This document shows, piece by piece, positions 53,686 to 62,352 of a stretch of DNA of 64,000 nucleotides (the stretch's first letter is position 1; each line of letters begins with the position of its first letter). Under the pieces are notes generated by a model. It was not told the origin of the DNA. It saw only the letters and a list, made by a program, of their open reading frames with translations, and ran no database searches. The translations under genes and the position numbers were made by a program. This DNA is from Methyloversatilis sp. GTDB taxonomy: Bacteria > Pseudomonadota > Gammaproteobacteria > Burkholderiales > Rhodocyclaceae. Location: contig NZ_JAUYRO010000039.1 of assembly GCF_030696805.1 (NCBI RefSeq), forward strand, positions 17,919-81,918. Direction: 5' to 3'.

Positions 53686-56118
53686 TCACGTCGGTATATC
53701 GCAGGCTGGTGCGTGGTCCGCCGCATCCATCGGCGCATTAACCGCTGCGCCATTGCGTTCGCGCACCACCCGCATGAAGGCAGACGCGTCACAGGGGCGC
53801 GAAAACAGGAAGCCTTGGTAAGCGTCACAGCCGCGTTTTTCGAGGAAAGCCACCTGGGCGGGAGTTTCGACGCCTTCGGCCACGGTGCGCAGGCCGAGCT
53901 TCTGAGCGAGTGCGAGGATGGCGTCCACCAGTACGTCGCCGCTGGCATCGACTTCGATGTCGTGGATGAAGCTGCGGTCGATCTTTAGCGTGCGTACCGG
54001 AAACTGCTTGAGCTTGCTGAGTGACGAGTAGCCGGTGCCGAAGTCGTCAATGGACAGATGCACGCCCAGCGCGGAAAGACGGTGCAGGGTTTCGAGTGCC
54101 TGATCGACATGCTCCATGATGGAGCTTTCTGTGATCTCCAGATGGAGAAGCGACGCCGGACACTGGCTGTCTGCAAGCGCCTGCGCGACCGATTCATCGA
54201 GCGAAGGTACGCTGAACTGGCGTGCCGACAGATTGACGGCCACCGAAATGTCGCCTAGCCCGAACGTCCGCCAGACCTGCGCCTGACGGCAGGCTTCGCG
54301 CAGCACCCACTGACCGATCGGCACGATGAGCCCGGTTTCCTCGGCGATCGGTATGAACTGGATCGGCGACACCAGTCCGCGCTGCGGATCCTGCCACCGC
54401 ACAAGCGCCTCGGCCGAAGTGACCCGGCCGCTGTGAGCGTCGATGATGGGCTGGAAGTGCAGGCGCAACTCGCCCTGATCAAGCGCGCGGCGCAGGCCGG
54501 CTTCGACCTGCAGACGTTCGACCATGGCCTGCATCATTTCAGGCGTGAAGAATGCCATGGCGTTCCCGCCCTGGTCCTTGGCGCGATACATCGCGGTATC
54601 AGCGTGCTGCAGCAACGCATCCGCAGTCGCGCCGTCACGCGGAAAGACTGCGATGCCCAGGCTGGTCGTGACTGAAAAGACCTGCAGTCCGATCTCGACC
54701 GGCGCCGCAAGTGCGCAAAGTATTTTCCGCGCCACAGGCACGATGTGGTCCGCATCGGCCATGTCGGCAAGCACGACGACAAACTCGTCGCCGCCCAGCC
54801 GCGCAACGGTGTCGCCCTCGCGCACGCACCGGCTCAGACGACACGCAACTTCCTGCAGCAGCAGGTCGCCCTGGCTGTGCCCCAGACTGTCGTTCACCGT
54901 CTTGAACCGGTCGAGGTCCAGCATCAGCACGCCAGCTATGCGATTCACACGTCGCGCGTGGGCCAGTGCATGACCTAGCCGGTCCGTCAGCATGTGCCGA
55001 TTGGCGAGGCCGGTCAGCGCATCGATGCGCGCCTGTCGCTCCAGCGCCTCGTTGTTGAGGGCAATTTGCTGACGCTGCTGGTCCAGCGAACACGCCATGC
55101 GGTCAAGTGCCTGCATGACCTCGCCGAGTTCGCCCCGCGGATACTGCGCGTCGCCCGGGAGGCTGTAATCGCCAGCATCCACCCGCGAGATCGCCTTCAT
55201 CAGACGCATCGTCTGCCGTCTCACCGCAAACTCACCCAGTAAGGCGGCGCTGGCAAAGATGAGCACCGCCAGCGCAACAAGTGCGCCGAGTGCCCGCCTG
55301 AACTGGCCGTCTATCCGTTCGTTCAGATCGGCCTCGGGTACGCTCAGCGCGAGATGCAGATCTGCTGCCGGCGTGCGCGGCAGCGCGGAACGCGCCCAGA
55401 TGCGAGCGCCCGACCCCGGGTCCAGCGTTTGGGTGCGACCGGGATTGTCCGCCAGCATGAATCGGCGCGGCGCCGGGCCGATATCCATGGCAGCCTGCTG
55501 TGCGCCGGGAAAATCCATGACGATGGAGCCGTCATGGTTCCACACCTGGAAATGCATGCGCGCGTAGGGCAGCGCCTTGGCCACCGCGCGGCCATAGGCA
55601 TCCATGTCGAGCGACGCCAGCAGGATGTAACGCAGTGCACCGTCCGCCGCGCGCACCGGATAGGCGATCTGCAACACCCCTTTACCAGTCAAACGCCCGA
55701 TCACCGGTTCCACCACCGGGCCATCCGAAGTCAGTGCCTGCCGGAAGTAGCCACGATCATTCAGCTGGAGCGTACGGCCGCTGCGCAGCGAGTCGCAGTG
55801 AAGCCGTCCATCCGGCAGGATGGTCAGAATGCCCGTGTATTGGGGATGTTCCTTCAGCACGTCGGCCAGAAAGGCGGAACACGCTGCCTTGTCATCGCTG
55901 CCGACGACCGGCACGCGCGCAAGCCCGAAAAGCAACTGGGCCGTGCCGGCGATCCTGTCATCGAGCTCGCCAGCAATAATGTCGGTACGCGCAATGAGCT
56001 GCTCGCGTGCCTGCGCAACGATGGTGCTGCGGTTTTCCAGCAAAAGCCAGAGCATGGCGAGCACAGGTAGCACGGATGCCGCCAGTGCCAACAGCAATAT
56101 GCGCGTACGCAGGCTCAC
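53686..56118 (-). CDS. Membrane GGDEF-EAL protein with Cache-like sensor
   Basis: 810 residues from a GTG start. An N-terminal helix ([20 protein letters not shown]), a periplasmic Cache-like sensor (about 35-270), a second helix, a HAMP-like linker, GGDEF (LGGDEF, with RxxD inhibitory site REGD) and EAL ([29 protein letters not shown] all kept). Both cyclase and phosphodiesterase residues look intact, so net activity cannot be told from sequence. It ends close to the ssrA terminator. Confidence 0.92.
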   Translation of the reverse strand: MSLRTRILLLALAASVLPVLAMLWLLLENRSTIVAQAREQLIARTDIIAGELDDRIAGTAQLLFGLARVPVVGSDDKAACSAFLADVLKEHPQYTGILTILPDGRLHCDSLRSGRTLQLNDRGYFRQALTSDGPVVEPVIGRLTGKGVLQIAYPVRAADGALRYILLASLDMDAYGRAVAKALPYARMHFQVWNHDGSIVMDFPGAQQAAMDIGPAPRRFMLADNPGRTQTLDPGSGARIWARSALPRTPAADLHLALSVPEADLNERIDGQFRRALGALVALAVLIFASAALLGEFAVRRQTMRLMKAISRVDAGDYSLPGDAQYPRGELGEVMQALDRMACSLDQQRQQIALNNEALERQARIDALTGLANRHMLTDRLGHALAHARRVNRIAGVLMLDLDRFKTVNDSLGHSQGDLLLQEVACRLSRCVREGDTVARLGGDEFVVVLADMADADHIVPVARKILCALAAPVEIGLQVFSVTTSLGIAVFPRDGATADALLQHADTAMYRAKDQGGNAMAFFTPEMMQAMVERLQVEAGLRRALDQGELRLHFQPIIDAHSGRVTSAEALVRWQDPQRGLVSPIQFIPIAEETGLIVPIGQWVLREACRQAQVWRTFGLGDISVAVNLSARQFSVPSLDESVAQALADSQCPASLLHLEITESSIMEHVDQALETLHRLSALGVHLSIDDFGTGYSSLSKLKQFPVRTLKIDRSFIHDIEVDASGDVLVDAILALAQKLGLRTVAEGVETPAQVAFLEKRGCDAYQGFLFSRPCDASAFMRVVRERNGAAVNAPMDAADHAPACDIPT

Positions 56119-56395
56119 GCCAGAACGCCGCGGGAGATTCGATCCGCCCTCATGCCGTGCACCGCCTCCCTGATCATGGTCCGGAATTCAACTCGTGATC
56201 ATGATATCGGCCTGAACCTTCAACGCTGAAGATTCAGCGAGGAGGTCTGCCGCAGCGCCGGTGCGCACCCTGGAATACGGGCGGTCGTTCATGGCCGTTC
56301 CGGCTTCCGGTCCTGTGATGGCAAAACCCGGATGCCCGCCCGGACAAGTACTTCTTACATACCGGTGACCCTTGACGTGTCAAGCAGATACTCTG
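56119..56395. other. Intergenic region with no recognised gene
   Basis: 277 bases between the GGDEF-EAL gene and the TerB-like gene, both leftward. It must hold the promoter for the GGDEF-EAL gene. I see no clear RNA, repeat or terminator with a T-run. Confidence 0.6.
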
Positions 56396-57385
56396 TCAGT
56401 TGCCTCGAACCATCGCCATCACCCGACCCATGTCCAGTGTTTCGGCCTGCTGCCGAATCTGGGGCAGGTACTGCGCCTGCATCTGCTTCGCCGGCGCGAG
56501 CAGGTTCTGGAAGGTATCGCGCAGCATCGCGGTATTCATCACGCGACCGCCAGCGTAATAGCGCTTCGCGAGCTGGCCGAGCGCGTAGGTGGTGGCAAAT
56601 GAAAACGCCATGCCGGTCGCTGCGCCGCCCAGCTTGCCGAAGGTCTTGCCGGCCGTCTTTCCCAGCAGGCCGCCAAGCAGCTTGCGGCCAAACTGTTCGA
56701 GGTATTGCGACGTCAGTCCGACGCCGGCGGCGGCGATGAATTCCCGGATGTGGCCCTGGTCCAGCGTCACACCGTGCGCCTTGCCGATGCCGTAGACCAT
56801 CTTGACCTGCAGAGGGATGATGGCCATCGAAGCCCAGGACTGCGGCAGCAGCTCCAGCGCACCATTGATGAGCGAATGGTTGAGGATGGATTTGTCGAGT
56901 TCGGCCTCGGGTACCGACGACTGGAACACTGTCGTCCCCACAGCCGCAGGTGCCGGCGCCACCGGTCGAGCTGCCACACCGGCGGACACCGGCACCGCCA
57001 CCTCGCTCGATGCCACGATGGCATCGGCTTCTGCATCAAAGGTGGCCGCCTGCTGAGCATCGATTTGCAGGCGCGCCTTCAGGTCGCCTAGAAAACGCTG
57101 TTCCGCTTCGCTCTGCCGGCCATCGGCGTCGCAGACGCACACCGCCATTTCATACGCGAGCTGGCGCTGACCCCGGTCGGTCAATGCGGCAATGCGCGCA
57201 TCGAGCGATACGCGCCTGAGCAGCACATCCTGATAGACGCGACCGAGATCGGCGCCACCCGCCTCCCCCGAAATGGATTCGGCGATACGGCGGATTTCTT
57301 CACGCTCACGGTCATGTTTGCTGCCGTCGGCGAGCGCCGCATGCAATACGACGGCCAGCAGTGCGCTCTGTTCTTCGGGCTTCAT
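56396..57385 (-). CDS. TerB-like/DUF697-like protein of unknown function
   Basis: 329 residues. The first 130 residues look like a TerB fold (LLAVVLHAALADGSKHDRER, YEMAVCVCDADGRQSEAEQR), with acidic D-G pairs that bind metal in that family. A Pro/Val/Ala linker leads to a C-terminal helical region resembling DUF697 (VKMVYGIGKAHGVTLDQGHI, FGRKLLGGLLGKTAGKTFGK) with amphipathic Gly/Ala helices that may associate with membrane. GGAGT precedes the ATG. Function unknown. It lies 43 bases before htpX's end, so both could be co-transcribed only as neighbours in series from htpX. Confidence 0.75.
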   Translation of the reverse strand: MKPEEQSALLAVVLHAALADGSKHDREREEIRRIAESISGEAGGADLGRVYQDVLLRRVSLDARIAALTDRGQRQLAYEMAVCVCDADGRQSEAEQRFLGDLKARLQIDAQQAATFDAEADAIVASSEVAVPVSAGVAARPVAPAPAAVGTTVFQSSVPEAELDKSILNHSLINGALELLPQSWASMAIIPLQVKMVYGIGKAHGVTLDQGHIREFIAAAGVGLTSQYLEQFGRKLLGGLLGKTAGKTFGKLGGAATGMAFSFATTYALGQLAKRYYAGGRVMNTAMLRDTFQNLLAPAKQMQAQYLPQIRQQAETLDMGRVMAMVRGN

Positions 57386-57428
57386 GTCTTCACTCCGGTT
57401 CGGTTGATCGACTGCATCGCGTGCGCGC

Positions 57429-58304
57429 TCACTGCGCGGCCTTCAGCGCAGCGATGCGTTCTTCCAGCGGCGGATGCGTCATGAACAGGCGCTTGAGGCC
57501 CATGGCACCGCCACCGGCAATACCGAATGCGGCCATCTTGTCGGGCAGTGGCCCCGGATGCATCGCGTTGAGGCGTTCCAGAGCGGCAATCATGTTCTTG
57601 CGACCAGCCAGTTGCGCGCCGCCGGTGTCGGCACGGAATTCGCGACGACGCGAAAACCACATGACGATGATGGACGCGAGTACGCCGAGAATCAGCTCCG
57701 CCACGATCATCGTGACAAAGAAGGCCGGGCCATGTCCGTTTTCGTTCTTGAACACGACCCGGTCAACCGTGTGGCCGATGACGCGCGACAGAAACATCAC
57801 GAAGGTATTTACGACGCCCTGGATCAGCGCCAGCGTAACCATATCTCCATTCGCCGCGTGCGCGACTTCGTGGCCGAGCACCGCCTCGGCTTCGGCGCGA
57901 GTCATCTGCTGAATCAAGCCGGTCGATACAGCGATGAGCGAACTGTTTTTGCTCATGCCGGTGGCGAAGGCGTTTACATCCGGCGAATCGTAGATGCCGA
58001 CCTCGGGCATCCTGATGCCGGCTTCTTCCGAATACTTGCGCACGGTTTCATACAGCCAGAACTCGGTCGAGTTGGCTGGCGTCTCGATGACCCGCACGCC
58101 CATCGCCCTCTTGGCCGTCCATTTCGAAATGGCGAGCGAGATCAGCGAGCCGCCGAAACCCATCACGGCGGCGAAAATCAGCAATGAGCCGAGGTTGAGC
58201 CCGTTCTCGTTCAGGTAGGGCTCGACGCCCAGCAACCGCATGGTGATGGACAGGACCAGCACGATGGCCATGTTGGTGGCGAGGAACAGCAGAACGCGTT
58301 TCAT
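57429..58304 (-). CDS. htpX: Membrane zinc metalloprotease HtpX
   Basis: 291 residues from [10 protein letters not shown], with a strong AGGAG site. Two N-terminal membrane helices, then the zinc site [14 protein letters not shown] (HExxH), further helices ([40 protein letters not shown]) and the conserved [14 protein letters not shown] with the third ligand Glu region. HtpX degrades damaged membrane proteins together with FtsH in envelope stress. Confidence 0.96.
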   Translation of the reverse strand: MKRVLLFLATNMAIVLVLSITMRLLGVEPYLNENGLNLGSLLIFAAVMGFGGSLISLAISKWTAKRAMGVRVIETPANSTEFWLYETVRKYSEEAGIRMPEVGIYDSPDVNAFATGMSKNSSLIAVSTGLIQQMTRAEAEAVLGHEVAHAANGDMVTLALIQGVVNTFVMFLSRVIGHTVDRVVFKNENGHGPAFFVTMIVAELILGVLASIIVMWFSRRREFRADTGGAQLAGRKNMIAALERLNAMHPGPLPDKMAAFGIAGGGAMGLKRLFMTHPPLEERIAALKAAQ

Positions 58305-58616
58305 GGCGTGAATCTCCTTTTTCTTCGACGGGCAAAGCGCACCGCCTTCGGTGAATCGGCGTGGCGCACCGGGGCGCAACACGTGTCAGTGTCCGATACT
58401 AGTGCTGCGTCAAACATCGAACAATACGAACTAGACTACGTTTAACTTCCTTCTTTCAGAAGTTTTGACCACTTGAGAAGATCGGCGCATATCCACGCCG
58501 GTCCGGCGCGACAGCCAGGCAGCGTCCGCTGACCGTCGTTCATCCGCCACAACCCGATTTTGCGCCGCAGCATCCGAATGAGCATACTGTGACCTGAACG
58601 AAGCCGGAGCGTTTTC
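58305..58616. other. Divergent intergenic region, htpX to PHB depolymerase
   Basis: 312 bases with no gene seen. It should contain both divergent promoters. There is a short inverted repeat (CTTCT/AGAAG, 58450-58462) in an AT-richer patch near 58430-58470. No standard -10/-35 pair could be placed with confidence. Confidence 0.6.
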
Positions 58617-59753
58617 ATGCCTGTCACTGCTGTCCAGATCCGGGTGCTCGGAGCACTCGTCGCACTTCTCCTTTCCCCGCTCACACGGGCGCTTGACGCA
58701 CCGCCGCCGCTGAACCTCGATCACCGGCATTTCACCGTATCCGGCCTTTCGTCCGGCGCCGCGATGGCAGTGCAAATGGGCGTGGCGCATTCATCGCGGG
58801 TGCGCGGCATCGGCATTGTGTCCGGTCCGCCCTATCTGTGCGCTCAGGGTCTCGTCACCAAGGCAACGAATGACTGCCTGACGCTGGGTCGCACCTGGCT
58901 GCGCGAACTTTTCGGGCCGATGTTCGGGCTGTCGTTGTTCAGTTCGGGCGAGCGCGACATCGAACTGCAGGACCTGATCGCCGACACGAAGAAGCTGGCG
59001 CAGCGCGACCGCATCGACCCGGTCGCCAACATGGCCGGTCAGCGCATCTGGGAATATCGCGGCAGCGAAGACCGCGTGGTCGGCGCCAAGGCGTCGGCAG
59101 CGCAGCACACCTTCTTCCTGCATTTCAACGGCCTGATCGTGCGCGGAGAGCCGCGCGCCACGCCACATACACTGCCGACGAACGATCCGGCCCAGGGCGC
59201 GTGCGACGTCAGCGACGAAGACTTTGTCAGCGGCTGTGATTTCGATGCTGCCGGCTTCATGCTGCGCAGCCTGTACAAGAAGCCGCGCGCGCGGGCGGAC
59301 GACGGCGCCGGCCAGTGGTACGTGCTGCGCCAGGCCGACTACGTTCCGGTCACACCCGGCATGGCCGATCCCGAAGCCGCAATGCGCATGCTGGGTCTGG
59401 CCGAATCGGCCCATGTATTCGTGCCCGAACGCTGCCGGGACGAAGAGTGCGGCATCCATGTCGCACTGCACGGTTGCCGGCAGGGCATGACGGACGCAGC
59501 CTTCCAGGCTTTCAGCGAAGGTGGGGGCTACACGCGCTGGGCCGGGCCGCTTCGCCTGGTCATGCTGTTTCCGCGCGTGGGCGCGATCAAGCCGCTCGAA
59601 CGCGGCAACTGGGACAGTGTCGGCAATCCGATGGGCTGCTGGGACTGGTGGGGCTACACGACGCCGACGGACCTGCACGGCTATGCCACGCGCGATGCGC
59701 CACAGATACGCACGCTGATGAATATGGTGGACAAACTCGGCAAGGCGGAATAA
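58617..59753 (+). CDS. Periplasmic/extracellular PHB depolymerase, type-2 catalytic domain
   Basis: 378 residues. A signal peptide ends near TRALDA. The lipase box TVSGLSSGAAMAVQM lies near the N-terminus and the oxyanion segment HVALHGCRQG lies about 240 residues later; this order (box first, oxyanion His second) defines type-2 poly(3-hydroxybutyrate) depolymerases such as periplasmic PhaZ1 of Rhodospirillum rubrum. NPMGCWDWWGYT near the end is also typical. It would cut exported or external polyhydroxybutyrate, but no binding or linker domain follows. It stands alone beside htpX. Confidence 0.82.
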   Translation: MPVTAVQIRVLGALVALLLSPLTRALDAPPPLNLDHRHFTVSGLSSGAAMAVQMGVAHSSRVRGIGIVSGPPYLCAQGLVTKATNDCLTLGRTWLRELFGPMFGLSLFSSGERDIELQDLIADTKKLAQRDRIDPVANMAGQRIWEYRGSEDRVVGAKASAAQHTFFLHFNGLIVRGEPRATPHTLPTNDPAQGACDVSDEDFVSGCDFDAAGFMLRSLYKKPRARADDGAGQWYVLRQADYVPVTPGMADPEAAMRMLGLAESAHVFVPERCRDEECGIHVALHGCRQGMTDAAFQAFSEGGGYTRWAGPLRLVMLFPRVGAIKPLERGNWDSVGNPMGCWDWWGYTTPTDLHGYATRDAPQIRTLMNMVDKLGKAE

Positions 59754-59780
59754 GCACCGCCTAAAGGCTCAACGAAACGC

Positions 59781-60782
59781 TCAGGCTGCCAGCGCCTGCG
59801 CCGGCCGAACGGCGGCCATCAGGATGCGCTCGATGTCGTCGTTTCCACGCACCGGCCGCAGTTGCTGGTACAGCAACTGCGCCTGCGGATAGGTGCGCCG
59901 CAGCAGGTTCAGCCATTGCTTGAGCCGGCCGGCCGCGTGCCGCGCTTCCACATGCCCGAGCACGCGCTGCCAGTACTCAGCCAGCAGCGGCGCGAGTTGC
60001 AGCCAGTCCTGCGCCGCCGCGGTCGCTGCTCCACCCCGGATGTGCCGTCGGATGCGTTCGGCCAGCAGCGGGTCGGCTACAGCGCCCCGGCCGAGCATCA
60101 CGTCACCGAGGCCGCTTTCCGCGCGGCAGCGCAGGTAATCCTCCACCGTCCAGATTTCGCCATTGGCGACCACCGGCACCTTCACCGATTCGGCGATGCG
60201 CGCGATCCACGGCCAGTGCGCCGGCGGGCGGTAGCCGTCCGCCTTGGTGCGGGCATGCACAACAATCATCTGCGCGCCCCCATCAGCCAGCGCTTGCGCC
60301 GCCTCGATGGCGCGTGCGGTGTCCTTCACGCCGAGCCGCATCTTGGCGGTGAAGGGTACGCGGCCGGCCACCGCACGGCTCACCGCACGGACGATGTCGA
60401 ACAGCAGTTCCGGCTCGTCGAGCAACACAGCGCCGCCGCGATGGCGGTTCACCGTCGGCGCCGGACAGCCAAAATTCAGATCGATGCCCGCCGGCCTCAG
60501 CTGCGCGAGCAGATCGGCGTTGTCGGCGAGGCAGGCCGGATCCGAACCGAGCAATTGCACACGCAGCGGCACGCCACCGGGCGTTTTCGACTGTGCGAGC
60601 AGTTCGGGCGCGACCCGCGTGTAGACGCGTGCCGGCAACAGCATATTGGTGACACGGACGAATTCGGTGACGCACCAGTCGTAGTGCGTCGCCTGCGTCA
60701 CGACTGCACGCAGGCGTGCATCGAGCAGGCCTTCCATCGGCGCAAGCAGCAATCGGGGCGAGGCGGAAGACGGGACGGACAT
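59781..60782 (-). CDS. dusC: tRNA-dihydrouridine(16) synthase, DusC-like
   Basis: 333 residues from MSVPSSASPR. Dus-family motifs: LLLAPMEGLLDARLRAVVTQ, the FVRVTNMLLP segment typical of DusC, INFGCPAP-type LNFGCPAPTVNRHRGGAVLL with the catalytic Cys, and MIVVHARTK and VVANGEIW. It reduces uridine to dihydrouridine in tRNA with FMN and NADPH. A longer frame to 60941 runs towards tRNA-Leu and is rejected. Its target position is inferred from the subfamily motif. Confidence 0.88.
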   Translation of the reverse strand: MSVPSSASPRLLLAPMEGLLDARLRAVVTQATHYDWCVTEFVRVTNMLLPARVYTRVAPELLAQSKTPGGVPLRVQLLGSDPACLADNADLLAQLRPAGIDLNFGCPAPTVNRHRGGAVLLDEPELLFDIVRAVSRAVAGRVPFTAKMRLGVKDTARAIEAAQALADGGAQMIVVHARTKADGYRPPAHWPWIARIAESVKVPVVANGEIWTVEDYLRCRAESGLGDVMLGRGAVADPLLAERIRRHIRGGAATAAAQDWLQLAPLLAEYWQRVLGHVEARHAAGRLKQWLNLLRRTYPQAQLLYQQLRPVRGNDDIERILMAAVRPAQALAA

Positions 60783-60911
60783 GCGGGGCCGATGGCGCAG
60801 ACAGGGGCGCGGGATGCTTGAAGGGACTCGATTATCGCCCCATCGGGCGGCCTTGCGCGCGATCAAGCAGTCAGGGATCAGAAGGTAATGCGCACGGCCA
60901 CGCGCAAACTT

Positions 60912-60996
60912 TGGTGCCCGGAGCGGGAATCGAACCCGCATGACTTGCGTCGAGGGATTTTAAGTCCCTTGTGTCTACCAGTTTCACCATCCGGGC
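60912..60996 (-). tRNA. tRNA-Leu (anticodon TAA)
   Basis: 85 bases with CCA encoded and a long variable arm, as in class II tRNAs. The acceptor GCCCGGA pairs with TCCGGGC; the anticodon stem AGGGA/TCCCT encloses CTTAAAA, anticodon TAA for leucine codon UUA. The T arm has GTTCGATTC. It lies upstream of the dusC-like gene on the same strand. Confidence 0.96.
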
Positions 60997-61074
60997 ATTG
61001 AGCCGGCCATGCGTCAGCAGTGGCAGGCGACTTCGAAAATAGCATGTGTGCGCACATGACGGCGCGCCGGCCGG

Positions 61075-62157
61075 TCAGCGCCGCTGCACGCTCAGTCGCG
61101 GTGCAGCGCTTTTGCTACCTACCTCGCCGATGACCGCCGGCGCCGAAAAACCGTGGCGTTCGAACACGGCGCAAACGGCATCGACACTTGCCGCCTCGCA
61201 AGACACGAGCAGGCCGCCGCTGGTCTGCGGGTCGGTCAGCAGAGCGCGATCTTCGGCAGAGAATCCCTCTGGCAGCATGACTTCGTTGCCGTAGCCGCCC
61301 CAGTTGCGACCCGAAGCGCCGGTGACGCAGCCCGCGATCGCAAGCGCCCGTACGCCGTCGAGCAATGGCACCTGCGCCCAGTCGATGCGCAGATCGCAGC
61401 CAGCACCGCGCGCCAGTTCGAGCGCATGGCCGGCGAGTCCGAAGCCGGTCACATCGGTCATCGCATGCACGCACGACAGCGCGGCAAGATCGGGGCCGGG
61501 CGTATTCAGTTTTGTCGTCGTGGCAATCATGCGCGCGTAGCCGGCGTCATCGAGCACGCCTTTCTTCAGCGCTGCCGACAGGATGCCGACGCCGAGCGGC
61601 TTGCCGAGCACCAGCAGATCGCCGGGCCGGGCGTCGGCGTTCCGACGCACTTTCGATGGATGCACCAGACCCATGGCGACCAGACCGTAGATCGCTTCGA
61701 CCGAATCGATCGTATGGCCGCCCGCCACCGGAATACCGGCGTCGCGGCACGCGCTGGCGCCGCCTTCGAGAATGCGGCCGATGGTGGCGACCGACAGCAC
61801 GTTGATCGGCATGCCGACCAGCGCCAGCGCCATGATGGGCCGCCCACCCATGGCATAGACATCGCTCAGCGCATTGGTCGCCGCGATGCGCCCGAAGTCG
61901 TAGGGGTCATCGACGATGGGCATGAAGAAATCGGTGGTGGCAACCAGTGCCTGTTCGTCGTTCAGCCGATACACCGCCGCGTCGTCCGACGTTTCGATGC
62001 CAACCATCAGTTCCGGCGGCAGCGGCATCGCGGGCATGCCGCGCAGGATGTCGGACAGCACACCGGGCGCGATCTTGCAGCCGCAGCCCCCGCCGTGCGA
62101 CAGCGAGGTCAGGCGGGGTTCTGCGCCTAACGCAGCTGGGGTCGAAGGGGTGTTCAT
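61075..62157 (-). CDS. selD: Selenide, water dikinase SelD
   Basis: 360 residues. The N-terminal GGGCGCKIAP contains the catalytic Cys (selenocysteine in some homologues, Cys here) and the Lys. The AIR-synthase-like fold follows with DDAAVYRL, TTDFFMPIVDDPYDFGRIAA and VTGFGLAGHALE. It makes selenophosphate for selenocysteine tRNA and selenouridine modification. The organism is thus equipped for selenium metabolism, though no selA, selB or mnmH gene is in the window. The ATG at 62157 has a poor ribosome site. Confidence 0.95.
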   Translation of the reverse strand: MNTPSTPAALGAEPRLTSLSHGGGCGCKIAPGVLSDILRGMPAMPLPPELMVGIETSDDAAVYRLNDEQALVATTDFFMPIVDDPYDFGRIAATNALSDVYAMGGRPIMALALVGMPINVLSVATIGRILEGGASACRDAGIPVAGGHTIDSVEAIYGLVAMGLVHPSKVRRNADARPGDLLVLGKPLGVGILSAALKKGVLDDAGYARMIATTTKLNTPGPDLAALSCVHAMTDVTGFGLAGHALELARGAGCDLRIDWAQVPLLDGVRALAIAGCVTGASGRNWGGYGNEVMLPEGFSAEDRALLTDPQTSGGLLVSCEAASVDAVCAVFERHGFSAPAVIGEVGSKSAAPRLSVQRR

Positions 62158-62318
62158 CAGACAATCCGGTGGTTAAAGCTTATAGCGCTGGCGGCGGTGT
62201 GGATCCGAGAATCTGCCTCGTTGCCGCTGGACATGGAAAGACCGGACGCAAGGCTCGAGGGGCAAAGAAGCAGCACCGGCAGGATGCTTCCGGGATTTCG
62301 TCGCCTGCCCTGACCGGC

Positions 62319-62346
62319 TTCTTGCCGCGCACGTCCGCGGCAAGAA
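62319..62346 (-). terminator. Hairpin after cysN
   Basis: A perfect 11-bp stem TTCTTGCCGCG / CGCGGCAAGAA lies just past the cysN stop. No long T-run follows on the minus strand, so it may act as a weak terminator or protect the mRNA 3' end. Confidence 0.5.
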
Positions 62347-62352
62347 ACCATG

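Noticed and set aside
53490..53948. Leftward open frame across the tmRNA and the end of the EAL gene
   Set aside because: It would read through the tmRNA on the opposite strand and overlaps the conserved EAL C-terminus in another frame.
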